NCBI RefSeq assembly: GCF_963583255.1
Contig: NC_084809.1
Span: forward strand, 563,001 to 627,000
DNA: 64,000 bases
Direction: 5' to 3'
DNA from: Pyrus communis
Lineage: Eukaryota; Streptophyta; Magnoliopsida; Rosales; Rosaceae
The translations under genes and the position numbers were made by a program. The notes beneath the pieces are model-generated. The model had not been told where the DNA came from. It was given only the letters and a program-made list of their open reading frames with translations, and ran no database searches. Below are positions 46,135 to 59,473 of this stretch, one piece after another. Numbering within the stretch: position 1 is the first letter of the stretch; the number at the start of each line of letters is the position of its first letter.

Positions 46135-46765
46135 TCCGTCATGGCCCAGTGCAGACAGTGCAACTGTCCAGGGCCCAGAATGTTATGGGGCACCAAAATT
46201 TGCTATACTAACAAATGTGGGGATATATAAGACAAAATAAATAAAAATTTGCAAACCCAGAAGTCGCGTCTTCTGAGTCTGACTCTTATCTTCGTATTCC
46301 TTCTTCGCAACTTGGAAGTCGCGTCGTGACACCTCACAGATCATAAAGTCATTATTAGGTATTATTCGCTATATATATATATATATTTTGGACGAGAGGT
46401 ATTATTTGATATTATATATTTGGTTTTCTGACTCTTTTCTTAGTAATTTATTAATTTTTACAATATATGTTTGTTGGAATGATTGCGGTCTGGCCTCTCC
46501 TCCGATTTGGCCTCTTTCTTTTTAATGGATTTATTTTTTATTGCAGTTTGATAATGGATTTATGGCTCTATTTTGCAGCCAAATGTGAGACTGCATTTTG
46601 AGACGTCTGCAAAACCCGATTGGCGACTGCAAATTGCAAAACTCCTCGTCTACGAATTTCAGATTGGCATGGTTTGCTAGCTTGGGTTGATAATATTAGG
46701 TACTTTTTATAATGTATATTAGTAATTTTCTATTATATAGTTGGAATGATATGTGCAATGATAAT

Positions 46766-46934
46766 TGTCACATCCCGCCCCGGGCCCCCATCACATCTCT
46801 GGCTCGACTCCATCGTAACACGATATTGTCCGGTTTGGGCCCCAAACACACTCTCACGATTTTGTTTCTGGGAACTCACGAGCAACTTCCCAAGAGGTCA
46901 CCCATCCTGGGATTGCTCTAGCCCAAACTCGCTT
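46766..46934 (-). mobile_element. Truncated Cassandra LTR (unit 2)
   Basis: Same remnant as 26918-27086. Confidence 0.8.
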
Positions 46935-47813
46935 TCACTTTGCTACTCTCTTTCACTTTGCTACTCTCCCCGTGCAAGTCCACCCAACAAATTAATTTTA
47001 CCAAAATAATTGAATTAACACCCCAAGACCCGATCTCTCCCTCCCAACCATTGACAGTGCCAGGTCTCATTTGGTATTAATGTTATATTGAATTTTGGTG
47101 TATGCCTATTTAACTGAAAAATTATAGGGTGGGAGAGAGAGATGCAACACGAAGGAGAGAGAATTTGATGAATTGTAATGTGGATGTTATGTCACCTTAT
47201 TATTCGTTTATTTATTTATAATAGTAGGAATGTAAATTGCTTACCTTTTAGTTATTACAACTATCTAAAAGATACCACAGAATCCTAATATGATTTATGC
47301 AATCACTTTTCTAACCAAATTAAGACTGCAACATATTTTTATTATTTATTATTTTATTTACAAATCATAGTTTTGTGCGTGGATCAAATATCAATTCCCC
47401 CCCACCACCCAAAAAAGAAAAGAAAAAGAGAATATATTATGTAGAGTGATTGGGTATGATTTGGTTTGGTCGGTCGGTTTGTAATTTTCTTTTTTGAAAA
47501 AAAATATTGTTCCTCCTGGAATGTGGAAGAATGTGAAAGTTAATTTTTGGGGTATTTTAGTTCCCTCCCCCTCCCCCCCCCCCCAAAAAAAGAAAAGAAA
47601 AAGAGAATATATTATGTAGAGTGATTGGGTATGATTTGGTTTGGTCGGTCGGTTTTATTTGTAATTTTCTTTTTTGAAAAAAAATATTGTTCCTCCTGGA
47701 ATGTGGAAGAATGTGAAAGTTAATTTTTGGGGTATTTTAGTTGGATGAAGAAAGAGTTCAGGGTTTGGGATGTTGGGCGGAAGAGAGATCGGATTTTGGC
47801 TTGTTTTAGTTGA

Positions 47814-48242
47814 GGGTAATGCTACGTAAACTAAATTTGTAGATAAAATTTTGCAAACTAAATGACATGAAAGACGATGGTTGAGTTATTACATAAGCAT
47901 TGATAAACGTGGTATTTCCTAATGATGACACATCATTTAGTTTACAAATTAACTAAATGACATGGAAGGTGATGATTAGGTTGTTACTTAAGCATTGATA
48001 AACGTACTAATTCCTATTGGTGACACATCATTTAGTTTACAAATTTAGGAGAGATTTTTCAATGTGACCGTCACACGGGGTGGTACACCACGTGTTGCTA
48101 TATAAATGGTGGGATGTGTGTTAAAAAATTAATAACTTAAAAAATAAAAATTTTCACTACTTACATAAAAACATGTGGTGTACCACCTGTATTCCCGTCA
48201 CAACTAAAAATTTGTTCAAATTTAGCTTCCCTAGCATCACCC
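47814..48242. mobile_element. GGGTAATGCTA MITE with nested MITE (unit 2)
   Basis: Same composite as 27973-28401; the nested Mutator-type MITE is at 48049-48216. Confidence 0.65.
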
Positions 48243-49162
48243 TTTAGTTGAAGACCACTACTCATCTAGTAATTATGTAAAACATTTACCCGCGAATGTG
48301 GAAATTGATTTGTGCAAAATAAGCATAGATGTGGGCATAGACATGTGTTTATGCAATAATACAAGGCAGAAAAATAATATTTCAACTAGGAACATTATAG
48401 AAGATCCTTAGCTCCGCACAGTATAGAGATTAGCATACTTCGCCCAAGTTCGATTCCCACACCACCCCCCCCCCCCCCCCCCTCAAATCTAACTAATGAC
48501 CCTTTTTTTTTTTTTTTTTTAAAACCTCTTTCTATCACCAATTCGAGACGAACAGTCGAAGTAGAAGGATCATCAATGCGGAAACAATCTGAATTGAATT
48601 GGTCTCAAAATCAATATTTTGTAAACCTTTTTGATAACCAATTCGAGACCAACCCTCAACTAGAGTCGCAGATTACCACCCCTACACCAAAGCCAGGCAA
48701 AAGTTCCATATTTGCCGTGTTCGTGTCGTTTTCGTATAATACATGTTATCTTAAAGGTTCATGTCATGTTACATCCATTATCTTAACGTACGGATTCTTA
48801 ACAAGTCGGGTCATTTTACCCCGTTATGACCCGTTAAGAATTCTTTTTCTTCCTAAATTTGCTCATATCACATTACCACATAAATATTACTTAAAAACAA
48901 AAAACCACAAATTTCACCAACCCTAGAAACGAAAAACCCTAAATTGAAGAAACGAAACCAATCTTAACTTGAAAACTAATTCGAAGCAAAACCCTATATT
49001 TTCAAAGTAATTCGAAAGAATCAAATAGGAAGTAAAAGGTAAACTCATACTAAAAAGTCGAATACGAATGCGAAGTAAAAGTTATAAATGGTAATCATAA
49101 GAAGAAGTAAAAGTATATAATTGTTTTTCAGATAAAGGTAACATCTGAAACGTACGCAGCCA

Positions 49163-50003
49163 TCACTCGATATCGATCTCGATCATGTCACGCACACCTC
49201 GCGATGGCAGCACCCTTGAAAAAGAAAAAGAAAACTACAGTCAGTTAAAAACCCACATGATACAAATTATTAAAACTTAAAAGGGAATTAAGCAAATGAA
49301 ATCAAGCAAGCAAGATGTTCAGAGACGTACCTTTTAACCTGAAACATGTGGATTGCAAACAAATGCTCCCTCATCTTAGCTATCTCACCCCTGCGCCTCG
49401 CGGGCTCCCCAACCTTGAAGGCAGTTCCAGGCATCCTCCCTGTAGACCCCGAGGCATAGCGTTTCTTCAGCGACCAGGAGGAATACTTCACTTCAAATCT
49501 AAGTCTGCACCTTCGCACATAGCCGTCATCCAACCTGACCAAAATGTTGTGTACATCATTCCAGCTTGTCAGCTGCTGGCGGGTTGCTTCGCCAAGCCTG
49601 AAAATCCTCTTGCCCAGGTGCATGAACACGGGCACATTGGCAGAATGCGTGTCTTCTTGCCGAATGTTCCTGACATAGTTTTTGGTCAGGAGCCCAGAAC
49701 CAAGAATCAGGGCAAGCACACAAAATAATGCTTCGATTGGGAAACAGATGGAGTTGTAGCCAGCCAAATTAAAATTTAAAGGGTTTAAAATCACATAAAT
49801 ATATCAAGTCATTTCTCAAATTCCAAGAAGCTGAATTTATACACATATGATAGTAAATAAGCAAGTGAGTCAGTCCTACCAGACACGGGGCCTCGCCATT
49901 TCTTCAACATTAGGAAGCATTTCTTCAACATTAGGAATCATTTCTTCGGATCGCGCGACACCGCCTTCCAAAACAATTTGAAAGAAAAATAAATAAACAT
50001 TTT

Positions 50004-50058
<55 letters not shown>

Positions 50059-50134
50059 CTTCGGATCGAGCGTCACCGCCTTCCAAAACAATGGAAAGAA
50101 ATATAAAGAAAACGAACGAGAGAAAAAGAGAGAA

Positions 50135-50165
<31 letters not shown>

Positions 50166-50230
50166 TGGAGACCTGCCATTTCTTCAACATTAGGAAGCAT
50201 TTCGCTGCATTGATCGTCACCGCCTCCCAT
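49163..50230 (-). CDS. Unrecognised multi-exon gene or captured fragment (unit 2)
   Basis: Third copy of the gene at 7211-8272: ATG at 50228-50230, stop at 49163-49165, last exon 49163-49214. The coding-looking parts are unchanged and the GA/CT tracts differ in length. Confidence 0.4.
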
Positions 50231-50251
50231 AGCAAGAAAAATCAAGAAAGC

Positions 50252-50295
<44 letters not shown>

Positions 50296-51164
50296 CAGAG
50301 CTTCAGCAGAGAGAGGAGCTGAGTATGGAGAAGTCACTATCGCCTTTGTACCCAGCTCGAAGGAAAGACCGTTATCCACGTGGCCGAACCGGCTGTATCA
50401 AATGGAGAAGTCACTAACCGTCTCTGTACCCAGCTCGAAGGAGAGACCGTTATCCACGTGGCCGAACCGGCTGCAACGGATTTGATATTTTGCAATTGGT
50501 GTACCGTTTTGGTTTCCTAAATGTAAGTGACGTATCTTTAATTGTTTGAAAATTTTAAATTCGTTTATAATACATTTGTGTATGATTTGTCAAAATTGTT
50601 TCTTTTAAAACTGCAAAACTAATATAGAAGTACATGCATGTTTTTCACGTTATTTTCATATGTACTGAGTTTTGTCGATTCTTCAAATCTTTATTCATAG
50701 TTTGGTGTGGAAGCATATTTTTCAATCTTGATGTGTATTTCAGACTGCTCTAATCCAGGTGGTCAAAGTTTCAAATTCGTATGTAAGTGCAGCAAGCACG
50801 CTACCTCGAAAAATTACTGGCCTAATCAACGTATGCCAGCTTATTATGTAAATTTCCACACTTCATCCATCCCCAACCACTCAAGGAGAGTTTCTTTTTA
50901 CCAAAAACGTTTGCTTCTATCTCGTTGTGGTACATATTTGAACATATGTCAATGTAGCATGATAAATAAATTACACATCAACTCGTACAAGTTCTAGATC
51001 TCGACTCGACATAAAGAAGTAATTTAACCAACAAATATATCGATGTAGCATGATAAATAAATTACATTTGTCGATATTTACCAAAAATTTATCCGGTATA
51101 AGTATCAAGAGAGACGTGCAAGTAAATTCAGCATAGGTTGGGCAATATCAAATATCCTAGTAGT

Positions 51165-51279
51165 TTCCAGGACGATGTCGTCCGAAGCGGCAAAGGAGGC
51201 GAGGATGTGCGAGACGAAGGGCCTCTCGCCGTCGAATAAGGCTTCCCATAGGCGGATGTCGTGCCAGAGGTCGACCTCT
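51165..51279 (-). pseudogene. RNR small-subunit fragment fused to CACTA end (unit 2)
   Basis: Same as 9205-9319; the CACTA terminal remnant follows at 51276-51321. Confidence 0.8.
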
Positions 51280-51925
51280 GTCGTAAATAGAGGGTCGCAA
51301 AAGAGTCTTTTTCTTGTAGTGCCAAGACCTGATCTCTCCCTCTCAACCATTGTCTGAGCCAAATCTCATTTGGTATTAATATTATATTGAATTTTGTTGT
51401 AGGTCTATTTAACTTAAAAATTATAGGGTGGGAGAGAGAGGTGCTGTGCGAAGGAGAGAGAATTTGATAAATTGTGATGAAGATGTTATGTCACCTCATT
51501 ATGCGTTTATTTATTTATAATAATAGGAATGTAAATTTCTTACCTTTTGGTTATTGCAACCATCTAAAAGATACTACAGAATCCCAATATGATTTACGCA
51601 ACCACATTTCTAACCAAATTAAGACTGCAACATATTTTTATTATTTATTATTTTATTTACAAGTCATAGTTTTGTGCGAGGATCAAATATCAATGAAAAA
51701 CAAATACGTTGATCATTTGATATGTCATCAATGAAAAACAAATACGTTAATCAATATTTAAATAACAATCTAAATTATCAATAACCACGTCATGTGGTTT
51801 GCAAAATTTGGTATAAATAGTTTGCCTCCCTTCCATTAACAATTAACTTTTCTTAACTTTGTCTTTATATTAATTTTCTTACCAATTAATTCATTATCAA
51901 CCAATGTAAACTCATTACCAATTAA

Positions 51926-54357
51926 TGCAACATCCCGTCCCTAATTTTACGATTTTATTAATTTTAAAAAGATGAAATTGATGAAAATGCCCCTGGAGAC
52001 GAGATTGTTGATTTTTGTTGACCGTCATTTTGTGATACGTATGAGTTATTATTTTACCGTATTCTTGAAGTACTCGACGGTACGAACGCGTAGGTGCATG
52101 TGGAACCAAAATAGGACTTACGGTTAAAATTTCACGGATTTACTAATCCGAAATATTTTTTTTTAAGAAATTATTACTTTTATTATTTTATTAATATTTG
52201 GGGATATTTTTAATATTTTATTATTTTTCTGGCAGTGGGACCCATACTCACACCGAACTCACCTTTCCTTCTCTTCCGCATGGCATTCTCACCCAACTTT
52301 CTCAAGCACTCTCTCTCTTCTCCCTCACTTCCCTCCCGAGTCTCTCTTTTGCAACACCGACGGCAACACCTGCCACCACACACCATCTTTTCTGAAGAAC
52401 ACCTCATTCACGAACTCTTTCTCAACAAATGATGACGGAGTCACATAACCCAAAGCCCTGGACGTGGCCACTCTCTCTTCATTTTCCTTATCGATGCACA
52501 GTGGCACCGCCACAGTTCAAGAATTTCTCCGACGAGGGTAAACTTCGAAAACTCCTTAAACTTTTTCAAATCACATTTTTTAGTACGATTAAAATATTTT
52601 TAAAAGTTTGAAGTGATGGTTGAATGCAGAACAAACTCGAGGAAATCTCTCCAGTTTTCTAGCAAAGGACCCGCGGGTTGCAGGCTATTTTCCGACCACT
52701 ACTTGACCCAATATCGGCATGACTCAAATCCCTACTTTCCTAGCTACACTATGGTATTTAAATGGCGAGTTTTGGTTGAGTTTTTGGAGCTAAACAGAGC
52801 CGTGGTAGTTTCCTGGCCAAAATACCCAGCTCTCAACGGTTGCAGCGGCAATCGAGGAAATAAAAAGGCCCAAGTCGAATCTATGAACCGGCCCAAACCT
52901 TCAGCCAGTTGACTCGATTCGGCCTATTTCCAAAAATGCATCTGGAACCTGGAATTTTCTTGGGATATTCTTTAGAATATTCCTTGTGTTGACTTTTACG
53001 AAATTTTCTCTAAAATCTTCCTAGGCTAATTTCGATGCCTCGAGTCCATTTTGGACATCCATTTAGTGAAATTCCGAAGTTTTAACGTAATTGACCGCCG
53101 CGGCTCGGTTGACTTTTTAAGGTTGATCGTTGACTTTTTACGAAAATTGCCTGGAACCATTCCTAGTGTATTTCGCCGCCATGATTCCAAATCCGCACTC
53201 CGTTTTCCGATGTTTAATCGTTCTAGTTGAGTTTTATTAATGGGTCCCAATATGATGCTTAGGTGCGATTCCTATCGGAGACTCTGGCCTTCATAGTCCG
53301 AACGGCTGCGGCCTTGTATATGTGAGTGGGTCTTTTCTTTTATATGGTATTTGTATTTATTGAGTTTCGATGTATCTATATTTAGTATTGAATTTTCTAC
53401 GTGATGCCATAATTAAACTAACGTGTATGAGAAATGTCTTACGATTGGGAAATTATAAAATAATCTTGCGGGATGCTCATGTAAGAGGACTATAGTGGAT
53501 GCTTTAATTAAATGTACGGCTATGGATAGTATTATGTTGACTAAAGTTATTGAATTATTGTGGCATGACCATATTTACGTTATCTACTCATCGTGTGCTA
53601 CACTAGCATTTGTACTCGCCTGGACCAGGGCCAGGCTTCACGTCACGCTCACTTTGGATCCACTGTAGGTGCCAGTCCTGTCCTAGATTGCTATAGGCAA
53701 TTAGGACTCGTATGTGATGCGCATATCGCTTATCTTCACATGATTGTAGTACTAGAGCATAAATCATTATTGCACCCAGTCATGTTCATGTCAGAATACC
53801 TCTGCATGAACTCGTGTGTCAGCATATGTGAATGAGCACTCGATACGATATGTTTGTTTATGCGAGATTATGTGATTACCGGAACTTAGTTGTTTATTTT
53901 CAAAATATTGTGAAGTATTGAAATCTGGAGATATTGAGGTTATGGTAAGTATTTTCATAATATACATAGTATGTTATTTTTTGAAAACTATACTTGTTTT
54001 ATGGCGAGGGGTTATTATGTTTTCGAAAAGATTTTTACAAAGCTTTATTTTTAGGCACACTCACCCTTGTTTTTCGCCCTCCAGGTTTTAGTAGCAGAGC
54101 TTTCGTGTTGATGAGGATTCTTGGCAAATCTTGGTGTAGGAGATTCCCTTCGTTTGTATAATTTTCATTCTACTTACTTTACTTATGCTTTGACATCACT
54201 TGTGAAATGGGTTCATTCCCGCTCACAAGCACACTCTCGCATTTAGGCATTTTTAGGTTTAAATTTACTCACATTTTCCACCTCGCTACACTTTATGACT
54301 TCGGCCGACATAGCTCGATTCGGAATTCAAGTTAACACTCTGGGTCGGGGTGTGTCA
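51926..54357. mobile_element. Older solo LTR, TSD ATTAA (unit 2)
   Basis: Same site and ends as 9966-12397. A few private substitutions are visible, for example AATCTTGCGGG near 53462 and AACTCGAGGAA near 52632. Confidence 0.82.
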
Positions 54358-55422
54358 ATTAACATTCCTTAGTTAGAAACGTTTCAAGAATGAATCTATT
54401 CCAGGAAAAAATTGTAATTTTCAGAATGTTTACTTTTTTTTTTTTTATTAAAAACATTCCACTATTAATTATTAAATGGAGTTTTGATGAAGTCGTTCAC
54501 GAACCGTCCCGAAATGTCAACGAAAGAAAATGGAAAACAAATGCCGCAAGGATTTGGGGTTAGAATCAAAGTCTATGTTTGGACCTAATCCAAACTTATT
54601 TCTGTCAAGTTATGATTTTGGGCTTTTGCCCCGTGTGCCGAAGATGTTATTGGGCTTAATTCGGATTGAGTGCAAACTCAAAGACGGTGCGTTTAGTCAT
54701 TCCATTCTATCACTGACAAATGAAGCCTCGAGGAGGAGTCAATCCTTTTCTCTCGCTTGGTCAAAAGCACGTACACACAGGATGTGGATCTCCACTCGAC
54801 ATTTTACCAAAAATTCAGCATGGACCAAGCGATATCCATATCGCAATAGTTTTACATCCTTTTCTCTCGATTGAGAGATTGGAGGCTATCGGGAATCCCA
54901 TCAACACAAGTCCAATCCTCTAGTCAACTAGGGTTTAGAGTTTTACTCCAGGTACAATACAAAGCTAGGGTTTAGTCCTTTGTCCAACATGGCTTCTTAT
55001 GTTGTAATTAGCCTAGAATTAAGGAATCATGTTCTCCTTGTTATTGTAAATAGATTAGGAAACAAGAAAAACAAAAGGTGGTAAAAAGATGATGATTACG
55101 AGGCCGGCTGTTATATTGTTTTCCAAATTTGCCTCAACAATTTTCAGAATTTAGATTTTACTAAATAGGACGTCATATAATATTTGTCATGACAACATGT
55201 CCACGTAAAAATGTGAATCTAATATATATATATATATATACAACTCTCGAAAAATGTGTGTTGCACGAATCTCTAGTTCACATTTATTTATAAAAATTAA
55301 AACGCTTTTGGAGCGTAATTGCATTCACAATAAGAAAATATCATGATGTCTAAATTACAACTTTGAGAGTATACGAACCCGGCCCTTCTCTTACCAGAGA
55401 GGCTAAAACTGCTTGCATTCTT

Positions 55423-56781
55423 CTAGATAACTTCAACTTGGCATGTCTCTGAACCCTTTTGAAACAACAAAATTTCCTTGCACAAGTCCTCTTTTGTAAG
55501 ACATGCGGGATTACCTACGAAATTCCTTGTAGAAATAGTAATCTTATTCAAAACCTCACCGTAGTTTAACAAGTACTTGAGCACTTGAACCTCCTCCTGT
55601 TCTCCGTGGAATCCACGCATAGAGACAGTCTTAAGGTGTGACGAGAGACACCCCGGCACAAGCGTTGGTGGATTGACTGGCTTGTAATCGTGATTCCATG
55701 CCGTACGATGAAGGTTTAAGATCAAGTGTTTCATACTAGGACATTTCTTGAGCAACTCTATTACAAGGTCCCAGCAAAAGCAACGAAGATCTAACTCCAG
55801 TTGGTTCAGATTCTCATAATCCGGCAGATAGCGTGCTTCCAGATACTGAGGAGCTAAAAATGTTAAATATTTAACACTTGAAGTACCTGCAAGTAACTTA
55901 GATATATTGGGAACATAAGATGGATATCGATGCTTATGTTTTGGTGCTATATATTTGACGTGAACTTTGGCCTTGACCAAAGATTTAGAATTGTCCAAAA
56001 CATAATTCGACGTCAAAGAAGGCCAATCGATGTTGACATTGAGGTTTTCAAGTCTCGGGGCATCAACGAAAAACTTGCAGTCGAGATTATCAGTTGTTAA
56101 CGTCTTCAGCTGAGGTGCGGAGATGTTAAGTTCCAAAACATCTCCACCCACGTTTTCAACTATAGTCAAATCTTCAAGAGCAGGGCAGTTCAGAAAGATC
56201 TTTACCCTTCTCTCATTAATATAGTCCCGAAACGTAACATGAAGGTACTTGAGGCTTGGGAAACAACCTGATGTAGATGGACTATAGGTAAGACAATTTG
56301 TGTCCAACTTCAGACTCACCAATGATCTGCACTGGAAAACGCTAGGAGGCATTTCAAATTTCTCGAAGGAATCATAATTATTATTACTAAACAAATAAAG
56401 ATCAAGGTCAATGACATTGTTTTTTATGGCAGTGGATATCCATCTATGAATGCGAGAGAAATCTTCATCTTTGAAAGCGAAAGAGTGACAGTGAAGACAT
56501 AGTCTTCTAATGTTGCATGATGAGCCGCATAATTTAATCACGCAGTCAACAAATCTCATAAACCTCGTTTGTTGTTGAGGTCCAGAAGAAAAATCTCTGC
56601 TATCAAACTGTAGGCTAATGGGAGCACTGGTACACCATACGTTGTTCCATCTTGTAGACAAAATCGTGGTCCGCACGGCATGTAAAGTTGGAAGGAACGA
56701 AAGTAAGTGACAAAGAATTGCATCCGGTAATTCACTGATCCTATCTCCAGGAGGAGTTTGGCGTTTTGCTTTCGAATCCAT
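55423..56781 (-). CDS. F-box/LRR/FBD protein, intact copy 3
   Basis: 452 residues, identical protein to the copies at 13461 and 35586. The F-box, leucine-rich and FBD regions are all complete. Confidence 0.93.
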   Translation of the reverse strand: MDSKAKRQTPPGDRISELPDAILCHLLSFLPTLHAVRTTILSTRWNNVWCTSAPISLQFDSRDFSSGPQQQTRFMRFVDCVIKLCGSSCNIRRLCLHCHSFAFKDEDFSRIHRWISTAIKNNVIDLDLYLFSNNNYDSFEKFEMPPSVFQCRSLVSLKLDTNCLTYSPSTSGCFPSLKYLHVTFRDYINERRVKIFLNCPALEDLTIVENVGGDVLELNISAPQLKTLTTDNLDCKFFVDAPRLENLNVNIDWPSLTSNYVLDNSKSLVKAKVHVKYIAPKHKHRYPSYVPNISKLLAGTSSVKYLTFLAPQYLEARYLPDYENLNQLELDLRCFCWDLVIELLKKCPSMKHLILNLHRTAWNHDYKPVNPPTLVPGCLSSHLKTVSMRGFHGEQEEVQVLKYLLNYGEVLNKITISTRNFVGNPACLTKEDLCKEILLFQKGSETCQVEVI

Positions 56782-56839
56782 TGCTCCTTAAAGACGATCT
56801 TGTTGGTTTTGGAGTTCTGATCATACGAACATATGAATG

Positions 56840-56850
56840 GTATATATAGG
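56840..56850 (-). promoter_or_regulatory. TATA box of F-box copy 3
   Basis: Same CTATATATACC element 60-70 bp upstream of the start codon at 56781. Confidence 0.6.
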
Positions 56851-59418
56851 CTAAAGACTAAGTTAGAGTTATCGGTTTTCTTGTAGTCCGGTTAGAGATT
56901 AAGTCCAACACATCTAAGGGCTTACTTGTGAAACAAGGGATTAAAATTAGCGAGAGAACTAACTCCTTGCGGTATTGGTATATTTAAATTTGATACCGAT
57001 CCTATATAGATATATATCCGGATTACGTACTGTGTGAGAAAGTAAAGGAATTTGGAGCTAAAATTATTTATTCAAAATCAATGAAATCTTTGTAAGTTAG
57101 TCATATATCAGTGATCGATTATTGTTTTGAACCTCAATAAAATATTTTGATTAATTAGGCACAAATTAACGAGCAATGCTATAGTGAGAAAGTGACTCTT
57201 CTACCCTTCTCTCTTTCACTTTGCTACTCTCCCCGTGCAAGAACTTCCACCCAACAAATTAAATTTACCAAAATAATTGAATTAACACCCCACACTACAA
57301 AAAAATGGGCCTTTTCGGACGGACAAAAAGCGTTGCGAAAGCGGCTAAAAGCGTCGCAATAGTCCTTTTACGACAGGCCTGCGACGGGTAGCAACGCGTC
57401 GCAACAAAGTGGCGTCGTAAATGTTTGGTCGATTATATACAACGCTTTAAGCGCGTCGCAAATAGTATTAACTACGGACTTGCGACGTCAACTTACGCGT
57501 CGCAAATAAGTGGCCTCAGGTTTATAAAAATAAAAAAAATAAATGGATCGTCAAATGAGATGCCACAATGATATTATTTTTAACAGCTTCACCAAATTGT
57601 TTCATTTGAAATTCTACTGCAGGTTCAAACTTAAATAAAATCCAAAAGCATTGATATAATTCATAATTCACAAAACAAAAAAACACTTATTTGGTTTCTT
57701 TGATATTAAAGAAAATATTTCACTTCCAGTATTTAAACATTTATACCGTCTACAATCCTACAGGAAATATGTCACTCCTTGCTAGGAAGTTAGTTCGACA
57801 ACTAACTTCCTCCCCTCGAACCTGCGAGAAATTATGTCACCCCTTGCAGCAGCTCTACTCTCAGTCCTTTGAATAGAGGCTCAAATTAAAACAGAGGTAT
57901 GTCCACCTCGGCAACAGTGCAAGAATTAGAGTTATTACAAACACAAAGTCTGCAAATAATTTGGGAAACAAAAAGAAAAGAAATGCATCTCTGCTCACCA
58001 ATCGGAGGTACGAGTGTTCTTGAAATACAATCGAATGTGAAAGTTACCGAGTTGAACACCAATAAACTAGGCAAGCGCTCCAAAAGGCCCATCACCACGA
58101 ACAAAGAATCTGCAGTCAGAAGCACAGGATGGGCATTAAAACCATGAAAGAACACTTTCGTATAAGACAAGCTATGAACAAAAAAGAGTTCCCCTTTGCA
58201 GTAACAAGTGTGCACTCCCATCTGTGCAAACCATGCGAGAACATTTTCATATACATAGGCAACCAATTTGTGTAAACCATGATACAATCAAGACCAATCT
58301 TAGAACTTCACGAGCAATCCCCCTTCTTCCGTGTACTTTTTATTTTGGTAAAATGCTGATTGTAAAAGAAAAAACATGACAAGATCCTATATGTTGGGAT
58401 GCAAAGAAGAAAATATACGTATTCGATGCAGTGACATTCTTACAGGTAGATAATCTGGTTCCCTCTTCGTCAACTTACAAGCATCTGTATCATGTGTTGC
58501 GTACATCATCCGAATAATCCCTGAACATATATAAAAAACGCAAATGAAAAAACAACAATCTTATTTCATTGTAGCAATACAAATCAAGATAAGTAAGGGA
58601 AGGGGTAGCTATCTAAAACAAAGAACAATCTTATTTCATTCTAGCAATACAAATCAAGATTACTTCACTGTAGTACTATTGATCGACAACAGAACAAAAA
58701 ACAAGAATGAAGTGGAACCCTGATTCGAATGACAAAAGCAAGACCCTAACTAGAATAATAACTATCTAAAAACAAAGAAGCAAAGCAGCTTAAGATAGCA
58801 AAAAATACTCACCGAGATGATCTTCAATTCTTTTCAATTTACTACACCAGTAATGACTCTGTTGCCCAAAAAATCAGTGAACGAATATAGTACTAGTTCA
58901 CCCATGAGGATAGCAGTTTATACAATCCAAAACCTAGACCTTGGAAGCACCATTCCGCCCTCCACGACAGCACAAATACAACTTATAGAACTCGCTATTT
59001 TTTCTTTTGCCTTGTAAAGTTGGGCTATTTCAAGAAACCCCAGCAGCAAGTTACTTACTTGTACTCCACATACGACATTTTCGAGAGCCTGAGCAAGTTA
59101 AAGCCATAGGAAAAGGGTTGTATAAATATACACATATCTACCCAGCATAATTAAGATTAAGGAACATACCATCTCGGGCATAACCTCAACCACAACGCGT
59201 TCTACAACTCGAGCTCACCGATACTTTGGCCAGAATCCGCGATCGCTAACTCACTTTTCATTGCCACTACTTAGACGTATTACATATAAACCCCATGAAT
59301 TAATACAACTACAATGTCCGAACTTTCAGGACTCGTAAAATCAGTCATATAAACAACATTATGTGAGGTTTACTTTAACAGACAATGCAAGTAAACAGAG
59401 CCAGCGGAGAAAACTAAC

Positions 59419-59473
59419 CTTTGAATTTATTAACCAACCATTTCGCTCCTCCTTCGACACTGGCTTGCAATGA
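59419..59473 (-). pseudogene. DUF538-like exon fragment (unit 3)
   Basis: Identical to 17457-17511. Confidence 0.5.

Larger units (their letters stand above)
34734..54570 (+). repeat. Tandem unit 2 (19.84-kb basic period)
   Basis: Complete period: the F-box gene at 35586 recurs at 55423, a shift of 19837. It lacks the solo LTR of unit 1 and keeps the unoccupied target at 46130-46134. It shares AAAAGGTGG near 35237 with unit 3, where units 0 and 1 read AAAAAGTGG, so units 2 and 3 look like the closest pair. Confidence 0.93.

Noticed and set aside
13461..56781. Self-incompatibility (S-locus) F-box genes
   Set aside because: S-locus F-box proteins of Rosaceae and Solanaceae have FBA/kelch-type C-termini. 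These have LRR and FBD, and no S-RNase is seen.
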